In this document: one piece after another, positions 1 through 8,296 of the stretch
How the letters are laid out: every line of letters begins with the position of its first letter
Numbering within the stretch: the first letter of the stretch is position 1
Source of the DNA: Oscillospiraceae bacterium
GTDB taxonomy: Bacteria; Bacillota; Clostridia; Oscillospirales; Ruminococcaceae
DNA: 24,977 bases
Assembly: GCA_900757485.1 (NCBI GenBank)
Contig: CAAEOA010000053.1
Span: forward strand, 1 to 24,977
Direction of reading: 5' to 3'
The notes under the pieces: generated by a model
The model's database searches: none
What the model was told of the DNA's origin: nothing
The model's input: the letters and a program-made list of their open reading frames with translations, nothing else
Translations under genes and position numbers: made by a program

Positions 1-1703
1 CTGCCGACGCTCAGCCAGATCGTCACCGGCTCTTCAGTGGCATTGACAGAAGTACGAATATTATCGTAATCCTCGATAAAAGAACAGAAAAAGCGCATAA
101 CCTCGTTACCGACCGATTGATACCACGGTGCATCTGCTTCGGGCAAAGCCGTTCCTACCGGAGCCAACTGTAAATAATCCAACAACAGCGGCTGCTTGGT
201 AATGGTAATGAGCCAGGAAGCAAGACTGCTGATATTAGAATTGAAGGCAGAGAGACGCTGGGGAATCGTCTCTACATCCTTGACAAACTCCCGAAGCTGT
301 AGAGCCATCTTGTCCACCGGAGCAGTTTCAGAACCCTTGCCGCCGGTCATATCCGCCAACCGACCAGTCACTGCTTCCAGTCTTCCGGCAAGATTCTCAC
401 AGCGATCTTCACAATTTGAAACCAGCGTGCCAATATGATAATCACGCAACGTATCCGGTGAAGAACCGGTGATCATCATTACCTGACGATAAAGAACATT
501 GAGTTCCTCAACACATGCCTGTACCTCTTCGCAAATTTCAGCAAAGGAACCGTAAACCACCTCTAAACGAAAGGTATGCGTTCCCTTATCCAGATAAAGA
601 TAGGTTGGAGTATTTTCTCCCAGCGCTGACACCCCCCAGCCAAGGTCATAACGGAAAGTAATCTCACCCGCCTCGGCAAAGGGTACCTCTCCGTCTACTT
701 TCAGCTGACGCACCGAAAAGGAACCGGATTTGTAGTTTTGCTTATAACGAAAAGCCAATTGATAAAAGCCTGCGGTTTCTACCTCTACGTTCCACTCCAT
801 CCACTGTCCCTTAGTGGACCAGTTTTCGCCGCCTATGGTATTTTGCAAGCTGCGGTACACATCATAAGGGCGAGTGATACAGGAAGAATAATCGGCAATA
901 GAATACAAAATCGGATGGGATTTGAAGACGGCGTCTTCTCCTTCAAGATACTGTACCTTAGCCTCTACTGCTTCGGGAGTAAGTCCTTCAGCGGCATAAT
1001 CAGCCAGATATTCATCATAAGAAGGCGGAGTTTTCTCTCTGCCAAGAGTCAGTCTTCCGAGGCAGAAGCCTTCCTGTATGCTTGTAAATGTCAGGGTATG
1101 TGACCCGGCTTCAAAATAGAATTCATAGCCTCCGTCAAGATATTCATCCTTGGCACAGAGCCATGTATCCTGCCATGAAAATTCTTCTATTTGTTCGGGG
1201 CGATACTCATTCCCCTGATCGTCACTATAAGATTGCTCGTTGCTATCCTTCCATGCACGGGTCATTGTCAATCCTGCCGCAGAGGAAAAGGGCAACTGTC
1301 CATCAATGTATAAGGCGCAAAGAATATCAATATCTTTACCGGTCAGCGCCTGGTAGGACACATGAATTTGATATAAACCGGATGCCGGCACTTGAGCCGT
1401 CAACGTTACACTTTCACCGTCCTCCACCTGCACTGCTGTCAAACTTCCATCCGCATTTTTAGCGTATAACGGCGCCTTCCCGTCCGCCCCCGTCGCATTA
1501 GTGAGCGGCACTTCGACAGCAGTCTGCGGTTGGTCTGCATTCATGTAGTTCTGACGGTATTTTCGATAACCGCCGGAGGATGAAACGCTCTCCGTCATAG
1601 TCTGACTAATCGTACTCTTCTCCGGTACCGTCGTCGCACTGACGCCGCATATAGTGGTCATAAGCAGCACGCCCGCCAGGGCGATACAGGACAGCTTTTT
1701 CAA
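1..1703 (-). CDS. Large exported sugar-binding protein with N-terminal glycan-binding-like modules (partial, 3' end outside window)
   Basis: The frame is open from 1703 to base 1 (567 codons plus two bases) and runs off the window. The start is a TTG at 1703-1701, chosen because an AAGGAGGAG ribosome site lies 7 nt upstream and the next codons encode a Sec signal peptide (MKKLSCIALAGVLLMTTICG, then VSA and TTV). Two beta-sandwich, CBM6/PA14-like regions follow, roughly residues 45-210 and 225-375, rich in aromatic residues and Gly-Thr turns. A helical spacer comes next, roughly 380-545. The last visible residues, EEPVTIWLSVGR, resemble the first strand of a family-1 extracellular solute-binding domain, which suggests the binding-protein half lies beyond the edge. 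This would be a glycan-binding subunit of an ABC importer at the cell surface. The modules and the fusion are inferred from pattern alone; the open frame and signal peptide are seen directly. Confidence 0.72.
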   Translation of the reverse strand, partial: MKKLSCIALAGVLLMTTICGVSATTVPEKSTISQTMTESVSSSGGYRKYRQNYMNADQPQTAVEVPLTNATGADGKAPLYAKNADGSLTAVQVEDGESVTLTAQVPASGLYQIHVSYQALTGKDIDILCALYIDGQLPFSSAAGLTMTRAWKDSNEQSYSDDQGNEYRPEQIEEFSWQDTWLCAKDEYLDGGYEFYFEAGSHTLTFTSIQEGFCLGRLTLGREKTPPSYDEYLADYAAEGLTPEAVEAKVQYLEGEDAVFKSHPILYSIADYSSCITRPYDVYRSLQNTIGGENWSTKGQWMEWNVEVETAGFYQLAFRYKQNYKSGSFSVRQLKVDGEVPFAEAGEITFRYDLGWGVSALGENTPTYLYLDKGTHTFRLEVVYGSFAEICEEVQACVEELNVLYRQVMMITGSSPDTLRDYHIGTLVSNCEDRCENLAGRLEAVTGRLADMTGGKGSETAPVDKMALQLREFVKDVETIPQRLSAFNSNISSLASWLITITKQPLLLDYLQLAPVGTALPEADAPWYQSVGNEVMRFFCSFIEDYDNIRTSVNATEEPVTIWLSVG

Positions 1704-1725
1704 TGGAAATCTCCTCCTTATAAGA

Positions 1726-1753
1726 GCCGACGGAGTGTTGTTTCCCCGTCGGC
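1726..1753 (-). promoter_or_regulatory. Intercistronic stem-loop behind the binding-protein gene
   Basis: GCCGACGG and CCGTCGGC form an 8-bp stem 17 nt after the stop of the 1771-3219 gene and just before the ribosome site of the next gene. A further pair is G-U only in leftward RNA (A/C mismatch in rightward RNA). No U-tract follows in either direction, so a 3'-end stabiliser or processing site is more likely than a terminator. Confidence 0.5.
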
Positions 1754-1770
1754 CAAAAAACAGTATCACA

Positions 1771-3219
1771 TTATTTCAGGGAATCCGGCAGCAAATTCTT
1801 CAAAGCCTGCTCTACCACCGGTTTAACACGTTCCAACACAGTACGGGGCTCCTCACCATTCGCGATGGCGGAAAACACCTTTTCTGCCATGGTTCCCTTA
1901 ATGTCATCCGTAGTAATATTGAGCATCTTATCCACTTTATCATCGCAAATAAAGTTATAGTAAAACTCTGCTTCCTCCTCGGTAGCAAATACACAACCGT
2001 CATAGGAACGAGTAATAAAATTCTGTTTCTTGTCCGCCTCAGAGAAATAGGTATCCTCATAGGCGGAATCGTTGTCATTCATATCCAAAGCGACCTGTAC
2101 CAACTGCTCGGTAGTAAAATCAGAAATAGCGCTCACCATCCACCATTCCTGCAGATCCTGCCCGTTTGCATATTTATCAGTGTCAGGACCTTTAGGCATC
2201 GGCACTGAAGCTACCGGCATTCCTTTTTGAATATATTCCCCCGGATAATAAGAAGGACAGATTAACATAGCGGTCTTAGAATCCCCGAAAGTAATTTTAG
2301 AATTATGACCGCCATAGTTACCGTCACAACCCTTATAGTCATAAGTCAGCTTTTTCAGAAAATTAAGCACATTGAGACCTTTGTCAGTATACAAGTTGCA
2401 AACAAAGTTTTTCGCTTTAGTGTCCATGCCAATCATAGTGAATCCATTTGAAATGCACAGCGCATCAAGCAGATTACTGCCGCCGACGCCCCATTGAGTA
2501 ACCACACCGTCGTTTCCTACTTTGGTAGTCTGCTGTACAATCTTGGCAAAAGCATCCCAATCCCATTTGCCCTGTCCGTACAGTTCCATAGGATCCTCAC
2601 AACCGGCATCGGAAAGCAAATTCTGATTATAGGTGATAAAATAACCTACATCATTAGGAGAATACTCATCCGGCATATAAGAATAGTGCTTACCGTCTAC
2701 ATACAACAGATTATCACCGGTCACAGCATAGTATGGAGATGAATAATCGATATAATCATCCAACGGTAGTACCGCACCCAACTGACACAGCTTGAAAGCG
2801 TGGCTGGAAGGAGCAAAAATCAGATCGGCAAATTTCTGTTTGGAGGTAAACGCCAGTGTAACATCTTGTACAAAGCTACTGATATTAGTCGAAACCCACT
2901 CTATGTTAACATTATAACGTTCCTCAGTACGTCTCTCCAGAGCATAACGACGGTCTACATAAGCATCACCCGCGCCCTCAGGTGATGGCTCACCCCAAAC
3001 GGAGATCTGCAACGTCTTGCCGCCCAAATCCAAAGATTCGTCAGACTTTTTGAGAGCAGACTTAACTGATCCGGAGGTATTATTGCCAGAGGAACCGGTG
3101 CCGCTGCTGGTATTCTTTTCCTGCTGACATCCGGAGATAAGCGCACAGGCACCTATCATGCACAGGCAGGTAGTTAATGCGGCAACGCGGCGGAACAAGT
3201 ACAGTTTTTTTAGCTTCAT
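1771..3219 (-). CDS. Sugar ABC transporter substrate-binding lipoprotein (family 1)
   Basis: A 482-residue exported lipoprotein expected to capture an oligosaccharide outside the membrane and hand it to an ABC permease. It has a basic N-terminus (MKLKKLYLFRR), a hydrophobic segment and a lipobox ISGC with Cys31, followed by a Ser/Gly/Asn linker and then the mature domain beginning LQISVWGE at about residue 70. Features such as FADLIFAPSS, the aspartate-rich LPLDDYIDYS and GKWDWDAFAKI fit the two-lobe binding-protein fold, and the length is slightly above the usual 420-450. An upstream in-frame start at 3261 exists but overlaps lacI by 19 nt and adds a non-signal extension; 3219 gives a normal signal peptide and has an AGAAAGG site upstream. 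It lies 23 nt after lacI in the same operon. The ligand cannot be told from sequence. Confidence 0.9.
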   Translation of the reverse strand: MKLKKLYLFRRVAALTTCLCMIGACALISGCQQEKNTSSGTGSSGNNTSGSVKSALKKSDESLDLGGKTLQISVWGEPSPEGAGDAYVDRRYALERRTEERYNVNIEWVSTNISSFVQDVTLAFTSKQKFADLIFAPSSHAFKLCQLGAVLPLDDYIDYSSPYYAVTGDNLLYVDGKHYSYMPDEYSPNDVGYFITYNQNLLSDAGCEDPMELYGQGKWDWDAFAKIVQQTTKVGNDGVVTQWGVGGSNLLDALCISNGFTMIGMDTKAKNFVCNLYTDKGLNVLNFLKKLTYDYKGCDGNYGGHNSKITFGDSKTAMLICPSYYPGEYIQKGMPVASVPMPKGPDTDKYANGQDLQEWWMVSAISDFTTEQLVQVALDMNDNDSAYEDTYFSEADKKQNFITRSYDGCVFATEEEAEFYYNFICDDKVDKMLNITTDDIKGTMAEKVFSAIANGEEPRTVLERVKPVVEQALKNLLPDSLK

Positions 3220-3242
3220 AGAAAACCGAACCTTTCTTATCT

Positions 3243-4259
3243 TTATTTTTGTGGCGGACATAGAGTCACGCTCTTGCGCTCAGTGATATACACAGGCTCC
3301 TTTTTTTCCGACAGCTCGCCGGTGGTCATCGCACGGTGCAACATAGAAAAAGCGTCATTGGCAAAGCGATACTTATCGAAACCTACGGTAGTCAGCGGCA
3401 CCGCCACATGTTTGCCGATGGGAATATTGTCAAATCCCATGACTGACACATCCTCAGGCACACGGAAACCATGCTTCTGCAACGCCTCAATACAGCCGAT
3501 AGCCATCGAATCGTTGGTGGTGATGACAGCCGTGAAAGGAGACCCTCGATCAATCAGCCGTTTTGCCAAATCATAGCCGGCGTCTACTGTGCTGGGAAAG
3601 GGATAGTCTCCTGTTATCAATAGTTTCTCGTCTGTCGGAAATATTTGATCATAATACTTCAAAAACATTTTCAGTCGGTTATCACATTCAAAATCTTGCG
3701 GGAAAGCACTCAGATAGGCGATACGACGGTGACCGCATCCCTTGAGATATTCCAAAGCTATTAACATTCCCTGCGCATAGTCCAGTTCTATCAACGACAC
3801 ACGACTGCGATCTGCCGTCGAGTTTCCGCTGATCAACACGGGAATATCGTCCTGCCGCAGTGCATATAGCTTTTGTAAATCAATACGGGTAGGTGAAACC
3901 ATACAGAACACACCATCCATCCGACGAGTCACAAAGCTGTCTATATAATTGGAGATGCTACGATCACTGGTACAAATATTGACACAGTATCCCTGTTGAA
4001 TCGCTGCCTTTTCAAACTCGGTGACAATCTCTGCGAAAAAATTGTTGAACAAATCGTTAACCAGCAGGGCGATCTGCATGGTACTGCGGGTAGACATAGC
4101 ACGAGCAATAAGATCCGGACGATAATTGTACTCCTCGATAATCCGCTGCACCCGCTCCCGCGTTTCTTCGCCCACTCGATTGGAGCCGTTGATCACATAG
4201 GAGACCGTTGCGGTGGACACACCCGCCATTTTAGCAATATCTTTTCTGGTAACTTTCAT
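3243..4259 (-). CDS. LacI-family transcriptional regulator
   Basis: A 338-residue regulator with the standard LacI layout. The N-terminal helix-turn-helix is at residues 3-26 (TRKDIAKMAGVSTATVSYVI) with hinge helix region RPDLIARAMSTRST around 47-60. A periplasmic-binding-protein-like effector domain follows from about 60 to 335, including MDGVFCMVSP, GCGHRRIAYL, AVITTNDSMAIGC and VSVMGFDNIP. The start at 4259 has a GGAG site 7 nt upstream. The gene sits inside the leftward operon between the foldase-like lipoprotein (33 nt gap) and the sugar-binding lipoprotein (23 nt gap), so it is probably co-transcribed with the genes it senses sugar for. Its operator was not identified: no convincing central-CG palindrome was seen at the operon promoter. 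Effector unknown. Confidence 0.95.
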   Translation of the reverse strand: MKVTRKDIAKMAGVSTATVSYVINGSNRVGEETRERVQRIIEEYNYRPDLIARAMSTRSTMQIALLVNDLFNNFFAEIVTEFEKAAIQQGYCVNICTSDRSISNYIDSFVTRRMDGVFCMVSPTRIDLQKLYALRQDDIPVLISGNSTADRSRVSLIELDYAQGMLIALEYLKGCGHRRIAYLSAFPQDFECDNRLKMFLKYYDQIFPTDEKLLITGDYPFPSTVDAGYDLAKRLIDRGSPFTAVITTNDSMAIGCIEALQKHGFRVPEDVSVMGFDNIPIGKHVAVPLTTVGFDKYRFANDAFSMLHRAMTTGELSEKKEPVYITERKSVTLCPPQK

Positions 4260-4292
4260 GTCTTTTCTCCATTTCCAAATATGTGTGCGGAC

Positions 4293-5006
4293 TTACACGA
4301 CTTCTTCAGGCAAAATACGAACATTCCCTTCCGTCACTTTCGCCTGTTCTGCCAATGTGTCAATATAGACCTCATACGCTTCGTCCAACAGATACTCCCG
4401 GATACGATAGTATGCGTCTTCTCGACTTTCGGAGGTAAAATTTTCCCGATGAGCTTCATAATAAGCTTCAATCTCTCCCGCAGCAATCGAAAGGGTTCCT
4501 TTTTCGCTGAGCACCGCCCGGCATTGCTTTTTCATATCCAGATACCATTCACTGAAATAAGTGACAAAATCCCGCTCCACGGGACCGTAGAGCACTTCTC
4601 CGGCCTCATAAGCCGAGGTGCGCTGACGGTTTTGTTCCTTCATTTCCGTCAGTTGGTCGCTATAATACAGCGGAGTATCGATTCCCTGCTCCTTAGCGCA
4701 CAGTTGTTCCACCTTTTGGCGAACGATCTGTTGTGTAGTATACTCTCTCAGCCGGGAAAAAGTATCCACGCCGTTTTGCGGTACAAGCCAGAAGTCGTCG
4801 TGAAAGCTGTCCACCCCCGCTTCTTCCTCTAAAGCAGCCGCTACAACAGCGGTATTTTCCTGCATATAATGGACAAGCTCCGCCTTTTCTACTGCCAGAC
4901 CATTGACGGTAAAAGCCTTTTCACTGTGGTTGCAGCTACAAAGCAATAAACCATACAGCACTACCATTAACCACAGGATGACGTATCGTGCTTTTGTCAT
5001 GCGCAT
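4293..5006 (-). CDS. Foldase-like lipoprotein (SurA/PrsA N-domain type, no PPIase domain)
   Basis: A 237-residue lipoprotein. The ATG at 5006 is preferred because AAGGAGGAG lies 8 nt upstream; a TTG at 5012 is too close to it. A hydrophobic segment ends in a lipobox LCSC with Cys25. The mature part opens with FTVNGLAVEKAELVHYM, the short strand plus helix typical of SurA/PrsA-type chaperones, followed by a long helical region (REYTTQQIVRQKVEQLCAKE). It closes with AGEIEAYYEAHRENF and a final helix and strand, which is how the N- and C-terminal arms of that fold pack. No parvulin-type isomerase domain is present and there is no room for one. It may help fold the exported beta-helix, surface or binding proteins of the same operon. 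The family call is from pattern only. Confidence 0.6.
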   Translation of the reverse strand: MRMTKARYVILWLMVVLYGLLLCSCNHSEKAFTVNGLAVEKAELVHYMQENTAVVAAALEEEAGVDSFHDDFWLVPQNGVDTFSRLREYTTQQIVRQKVEQLCAKEQGIDTPLYYSDQLTEMKEQNRQRTSAYEAGEVLYGPVERDFVTYFSEWYLDMKKQCRAVLSEKGTLSIAAGEIEAYYEAHRENFTSESREDAYYRIREYLLDEAYEVYIDTLAEQAKVTEGNVRILPEEVV

Positions 5007-5040
5007 AGGCAAAGCTCCTCCTTATCTTTATAAAATATCG

Positions 5041-5073
5041 GTACCGCCTGCCGTCTTACACGACAGACGGTAC
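5041..5073 (-). promoter_or_regulatory. Intercistronic stem-loop behind the surface-protein gene
   Basis: A 14-bp stem with a 5-nt loop starts 18 nt after the stop of the 5091-8195 gene. Two of the pairs are G-U in leftward RNA but A/C mismatches in rightward RNA, so the fold suits the leftward transcript. What follows it (ATATTTTATAAAG) is not a good U-tract. It ends about 20 nt before the AAGGAGGAG site of the next gene. Confidence 0.5.
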
Positions 5074-5090
5074 ACACATGTTTTTAAAAA

Positions 5091-8000
5091 TTAGCAAACA
5101 CGCCGCTTGCGGTCAACCATAACAACCGCACCGGAGACACCAACCATTATCAGAGCCGCCAAAGGCAGTGATACGCCGGTATCAGGCGTATTGTCTGTCC
5201 CCTTGGAGTCTTCGTCCGAAGTACGCTTTACATTATAAAGTACCTGAATATCGGAAATAGTTAAATCAGTAATCTCACCGGCAAGCATAGGAATCTCAAC
5301 TTTAACGTAGTTCATGCCCGCAGGGATATCTTCGGTAGAAATGCGGTGAGCATAGCTCACAGGACCGCTATACAGTTTGCTCTCAAAACGGGTAAACTTA
5401 TCAAGTGTCACCCATTCTTCACCGTCTTTGGAAACATAGACTAACAAATCTTCTTCGCAGTCTTGATTCCGATAGCCGCGAATGTCGATGGAGGTAACAT
5501 CGTTGAGATGATATACAAGGTAGCTGTCGGCATCCAGGTTGTCACGATAGTAAACCTTGTCCTTACCGTTATCAGTGCCCAGACTCTGCATCATCCATTC
5601 AATGCCCTCGGCTTCCTCAGCCAGACCGCCGTTCTCCTTAAGCAGTTGAGTACCAGAGAAATCCTCCAGCATTTCCTTTTCACCCTTAGTGGCATCTGGT
5701 TTGGCCATTTCCGGCAAAGGCTCGGTTACGGGCACAGTAAATTCATAGTCTACCCGCGCGATTTGGCAGCTGCTGCCGATATTGTTATTCTCAGCCGCAG
5801 AAATGAATACCTTGAGGACGTTGCTGCCCTCGGGGATCGTCTGGTCGTCATCCATGACATACTCCAGCGCTTTCCACCCGGTGGGCTGTACCTTGTCAGT
5901 GCAGGCTTCAATATGTGCATTGATTTGAGTCCATTCATCTTCAGCAGCGTCCGCAGATGGCGCCACATAGAACTTCGCCACGAAATTGGCAGCCATTTCC
6001 TCGTTACCAACCAGGAACTTCACCCAGAATTTACTAATACCCTCAGTACTGAATACCGACCACGCATCTTTTTCGGCATCAGGATAGATAACGATACCGG
6101 CTTTGGCACCGATAAAAGCTGCATTGCCGCCATTGGCTACAACACCCATGTTATCGGAAACCAAATAGCCGAGATTGCCTTTATTGGCATTAATGGTCTG
6201 GACGTTCTCCCTCTCCGTGCCGATTTTATCTTCTGGTTCGGCTTGCTCGTCATCCGGTACATCCCCCGGTTCCGGGCCATCATAGAAATAGGTAAAGTTT
6301 AAGCAGTTTGTCCATTGTGCATCGGTGACCTGAATGCGAACGTAGGTATAATCCTGCGACATATTGGCACGGTCTGCAACCCGGAACTGATACCACGGAG
6401 TACCTTCTCCTTTATCTGCAGGACGAATATTACCGGTACGCATTAACGGTATCTCGGTTTCCTCACCATACTGAGTCTTGCGGCCGAATGCCTTGACCAC
6501 CAGTTTATCCCCGCCCACAGTAGAAGAAAGTGTAAACTTAAAGTCTCTGACATTAGGAGTATACATAATAACGCTGCAAGATCCCGCACCTGTCATAATC
6601 AGGGCATTGGGCGCACCAAAATAATCCACATTTTGATTGTTAGTAGATACCACACTGTCAATCATTTTGAACACGCCATTTTTATGTCCTTGCGTAAAAT
6701 CTGTTATTTCTTTAGCCAGCGTCAGGTCGGCGATATCCTCGGACTCTTCAATCACACCGTCCGGCAGCCCTTCGGCATAAAATTCAGCATAAGCGATGGA
6801 TGGGAAAGGAACAGCAGCTCCGCCGGTTGTCACAGTGGCGCGCAGATATTTGTATCCCTTGGCTTTATCCAGTATACCATAGTTATCTCTCTTATAGCAA
6901 GGTCCCCAAGCGGCAGAGGATGTTTTCTCCCCTTTGACGGTAACGGGAGCCAAAGCATCCCATGTCTTACCGTCTGCGGAAGCAGAAAAGCTCCAGTTGC
7001 CGTTCCATGTATCAGATTCCACTGTTGCAAAATTATAGCTTTCAATCGCATTTTTGCTTTGGAAAATCAACGAACCGTTAACTAGGCTCGTACCATCAGC
7101 ATTGCGAATTGTATAATACTCGTTTGTAATATCCTCTGTTTCCTTCTTTAACTGCGCTCCCTCAGTATCAGATGAAATGGTTGCATCCGTGGGATACTTC
7201 TTGTTGTTAAAGTTCGTCGGTTTAGCCGGAATTGCTGTATTATACTCTACATAAGCGACAGAGGGAAACTGAATAATACCGCCGCCCACATTCAAAGAAG
7301 CACGCAGATATTTGTAACCGTCTGTTTCCTGCAGCGCACCGTAGTTGTCGTAATAGGAAGCACCCCAACCAGAATTTGGATGTGCCGAGGTCACCTCAGA
7401 AACAGGAGTCAAAGCATCCCAGTTCTGTCCGTCTTTAGAAGCAGCAAAGGAAATGGTTCCGCCCCAGCCCGCACCGGAAGCCAAGGTAGCAAAATTATAA
7501 TCGGTAATGGCATATTCGCTTTGCCATGTAATCGTACCGACTGCCTGAGCGTTGTTATCTACAAAGGCATAGTATTCGCCCTCTACATTCGTCAGGGTGC
7601 CGTCACCGGAGGCTGTTCCGCCGGTGGCAGAAGCTTTCACATCATATGATGCAGGTTTTTCAATCTCAGAAGAAACCTTGAAATACACATTGCAGATCAG
7701 CGGATCATAATTATAGGCTGATTCTACGAAGTTGACCCGCAGATATTGGAATGTCGTATCCGATGAGCCGGTATAATCAAAGGTGGGCCATCCAGGACGT
7801 CCCTCCGCGTTTACTTGTGTAGCTGTCGCAGACACTGACGTCCATGTGCTGTTATCGTTAGAAACATCAAAAGTTAACATTCCTGTAGCATCAGTATGAC
7901 CTAAAATGGAAGTTACTTTGAAATCAGTCATCCCGGAACCTGCATCGTATACAACCCAGCCGGTAGCTTTTGCTCCATTGGAAAATCTGTAGCCTAATAT

Positions 8001-8195
8001 ACCGTCGTAAGCGGGAATACCTGCATCTGTCTGTTGAAATCCCGAAGCATCTGAAATAGAAGCATATTCATTTGCCGCTTTCTTAACAGTCCATTCATTC
8101 GCTGCGAAAGCAAAAAGAGCCGAGTTCACAGTGACGCTGAGCAACAGAGCCATCGCCGAGATCAGCGCCACGCACTTGTGCATTTTTTTATTCAT
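5091..8195 (-). CDS. Large cell-wall-anchored multi-module surface protein, discoidin-like repeats
   Basis: A 1034-residue exported protein. An N-terminal signal peptide (hydrophobic core residues 9-31, cleavage probably near AFA/ANEW at 31-32) is followed by a chain of beta-sandwich modules. Module 1 spans about 33-175. Two clearly related modules span 183-319 and 335-473, sharing YNFAT, W(D)AL.PV, the aromatic-flanked NYG and GYKYLRA. Further modules lie at about 490-650, 690-850 and 880-995. They resemble F5/8 type C (discoidin) glycan-binding domains. The C-terminus carries TPDTG at 1003-1007, a hydrophobic stretch 1008-1027 and DRKRR, the layout of a sortase signal with a non-canonical xPDTG motif. 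No catalytic module was recognised, so the likely job is to tether glycan at the cell surface. Start has AAAGGA 11 nt upstream. Confidence 0.75.
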   Translation of the reverse strand: MNKKMHKCVALISAMALLLSVTVNSALFAFAANEWTVKKAANEYASISDASGFQQTDAGIPAYDGILGYRFSNGAKATGWVVYDAGSGMTDFKVTSILGHTDATGMLTFDVSNDNSTWTSVSATATQVNAEGRPGWPTFDYTGSSDTTFQYLRVNFVESAYNYDPLICNVYFKVSSEIEKPASYDVKASATGGTASGDGTLTNVEGEYYAFVDNNAQAVGTITWQSEYAITDYNFATLASGAGWGGTISFAASKDGQNWDALTPVSEVTSAHPNSGWGASYYDNYGALQETDGYKYLRASLNVGGGIIQFPSVAYVEYNTAIPAKPTNFNNKKYPTDATISSDTEGAQLKKETEDITNEYYTIRNADGTSLVNGSLIFQSKNAIESYNFATVESDTWNGNWSFSASADGKTWDALAPVTVKGEKTSSAAWGPCYKRDNYGILDKAKGYKYLRATVTTGGAAVPFPSIAYAEFYAEGLPDGVIEESEDIADLTLAKEITDFTQGHKNGVFKMIDSVVSTNNQNVDYFGAPNALIMTGAGSCSVIMYTPNVRDFKFTLSSTVGGDKLVVKAFGRKTQYGEETEIPLMRTGNIRPADKGEGTPWYQFRVADRANMSQDYTYVRIQVTDAQWTNCLNFTYFYDGPEPGDVPDDEQAEPEDKIGTERENVQTINANKGNLGYLVSDNMGVVANGGNAAFIGAKAGIVIYPDAEKDAWSVFSTEGISKFWVKFLVGNEEMAANFVAKFYVAPSADAAEDEWTQINAHIEACTDKVQPTGWKALEYVMDDDQTIPEGSNVLKVFISAAENNNIGSSCQIARVDYEFTVPVTEPLPEMAKPDATKGEKEMLEDFSGTQLLKENGGLAEEAEGIEWMMQSLGTDNGKDKVYYRDNLDADSYLVYHLNDVTSIDIRGYRNQDCEEDLLVYVSKDGEEWVTLDKFTRFESKLYSGPVSYAHRISTEDIPAGMNYVKVEIPMLAGEITDLTISDIQVLYNVKRTSDEDSKGTDNTPDTGVSLPLAALIMVGVSGAVVMVDRKRRVC
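6777..7649 (-). repeat. Tandem pair of related ~140-residue modules inside the surface protein
   Basis: Residues 183-319 (7239-7649) and 335-473 (6777-7193) of the surface protein align along their length. Shared landmarks are YNFAT, FSAS/FAAS plus DG..WDAL.PV, the paired aromatic and NYG, GYKYLRA and the closing FPS(V/I)AY(V/A)E(Y/F). The resemblance is at protein level; the DNA has diverged, so this is an old duplication rather than a recombinogenic repeat. Confidence 0.7.
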
Positions 8196-8214
8196 AATAT
8201 TGCCATCCTTTCTT

Positions 8215-8239
8215 CCGGGCTGTCTGAACGACAGCCCGG
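8215..8239 (-). promoter_or_regulatory. Perfect 10-bp intercistronic stem-loop behind the beta-helix lipoprotein gene
   Basis: CCGGGCTGTC and GACAGCCCGG pair perfectly around a 5-nt loop, 57 nt after the stop of the 8297-10642 gene and directly upstream of the AAAGGA site of the next gene. A smaller 6-bp hairpin (GGGGAA/TTCCCC, 8278-8292) lies right behind that stop codon. Neither is followed by a U-tract in the leftward direction. Confidence 0.55.
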
Positions 8240-8296
8240 TTGCTCAAAATAAAATTCTTTTGAAATGCAAAGGAATGGGGGAACATTTCCCCGGAA

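Noticed and set aside
1726..1753. Stem-loop read as a rho-independent terminator
   Set aside because: On the leftward strand the T-run precedes the hairpin instead of following it, and the next gene's ribosome site comes directly after.
3219..3261. Upstream start for the sugar-binding lipoprotein (extra MSATKIKIRKVRFS)
   Set aside because: It overlaps lacI by 19 nt and puts a long charged stretch before the signal peptide; the ATG at 3219 gives a normal lipoprotein signal.
3996..4832. 278-codon rightward frame antisense to lacI and the foldase-like gene
   Set aside because: It crosses a gene boundary, has no ribosome site or promoter, and its composition is typical of antisense shadow.
5463..6302. 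279-codon rightward frame antisense to the surface-protein gene
   Set aside because: The opposite strand encodes a well-formed exported protein; this frame has no start signals and no recognisable domain.
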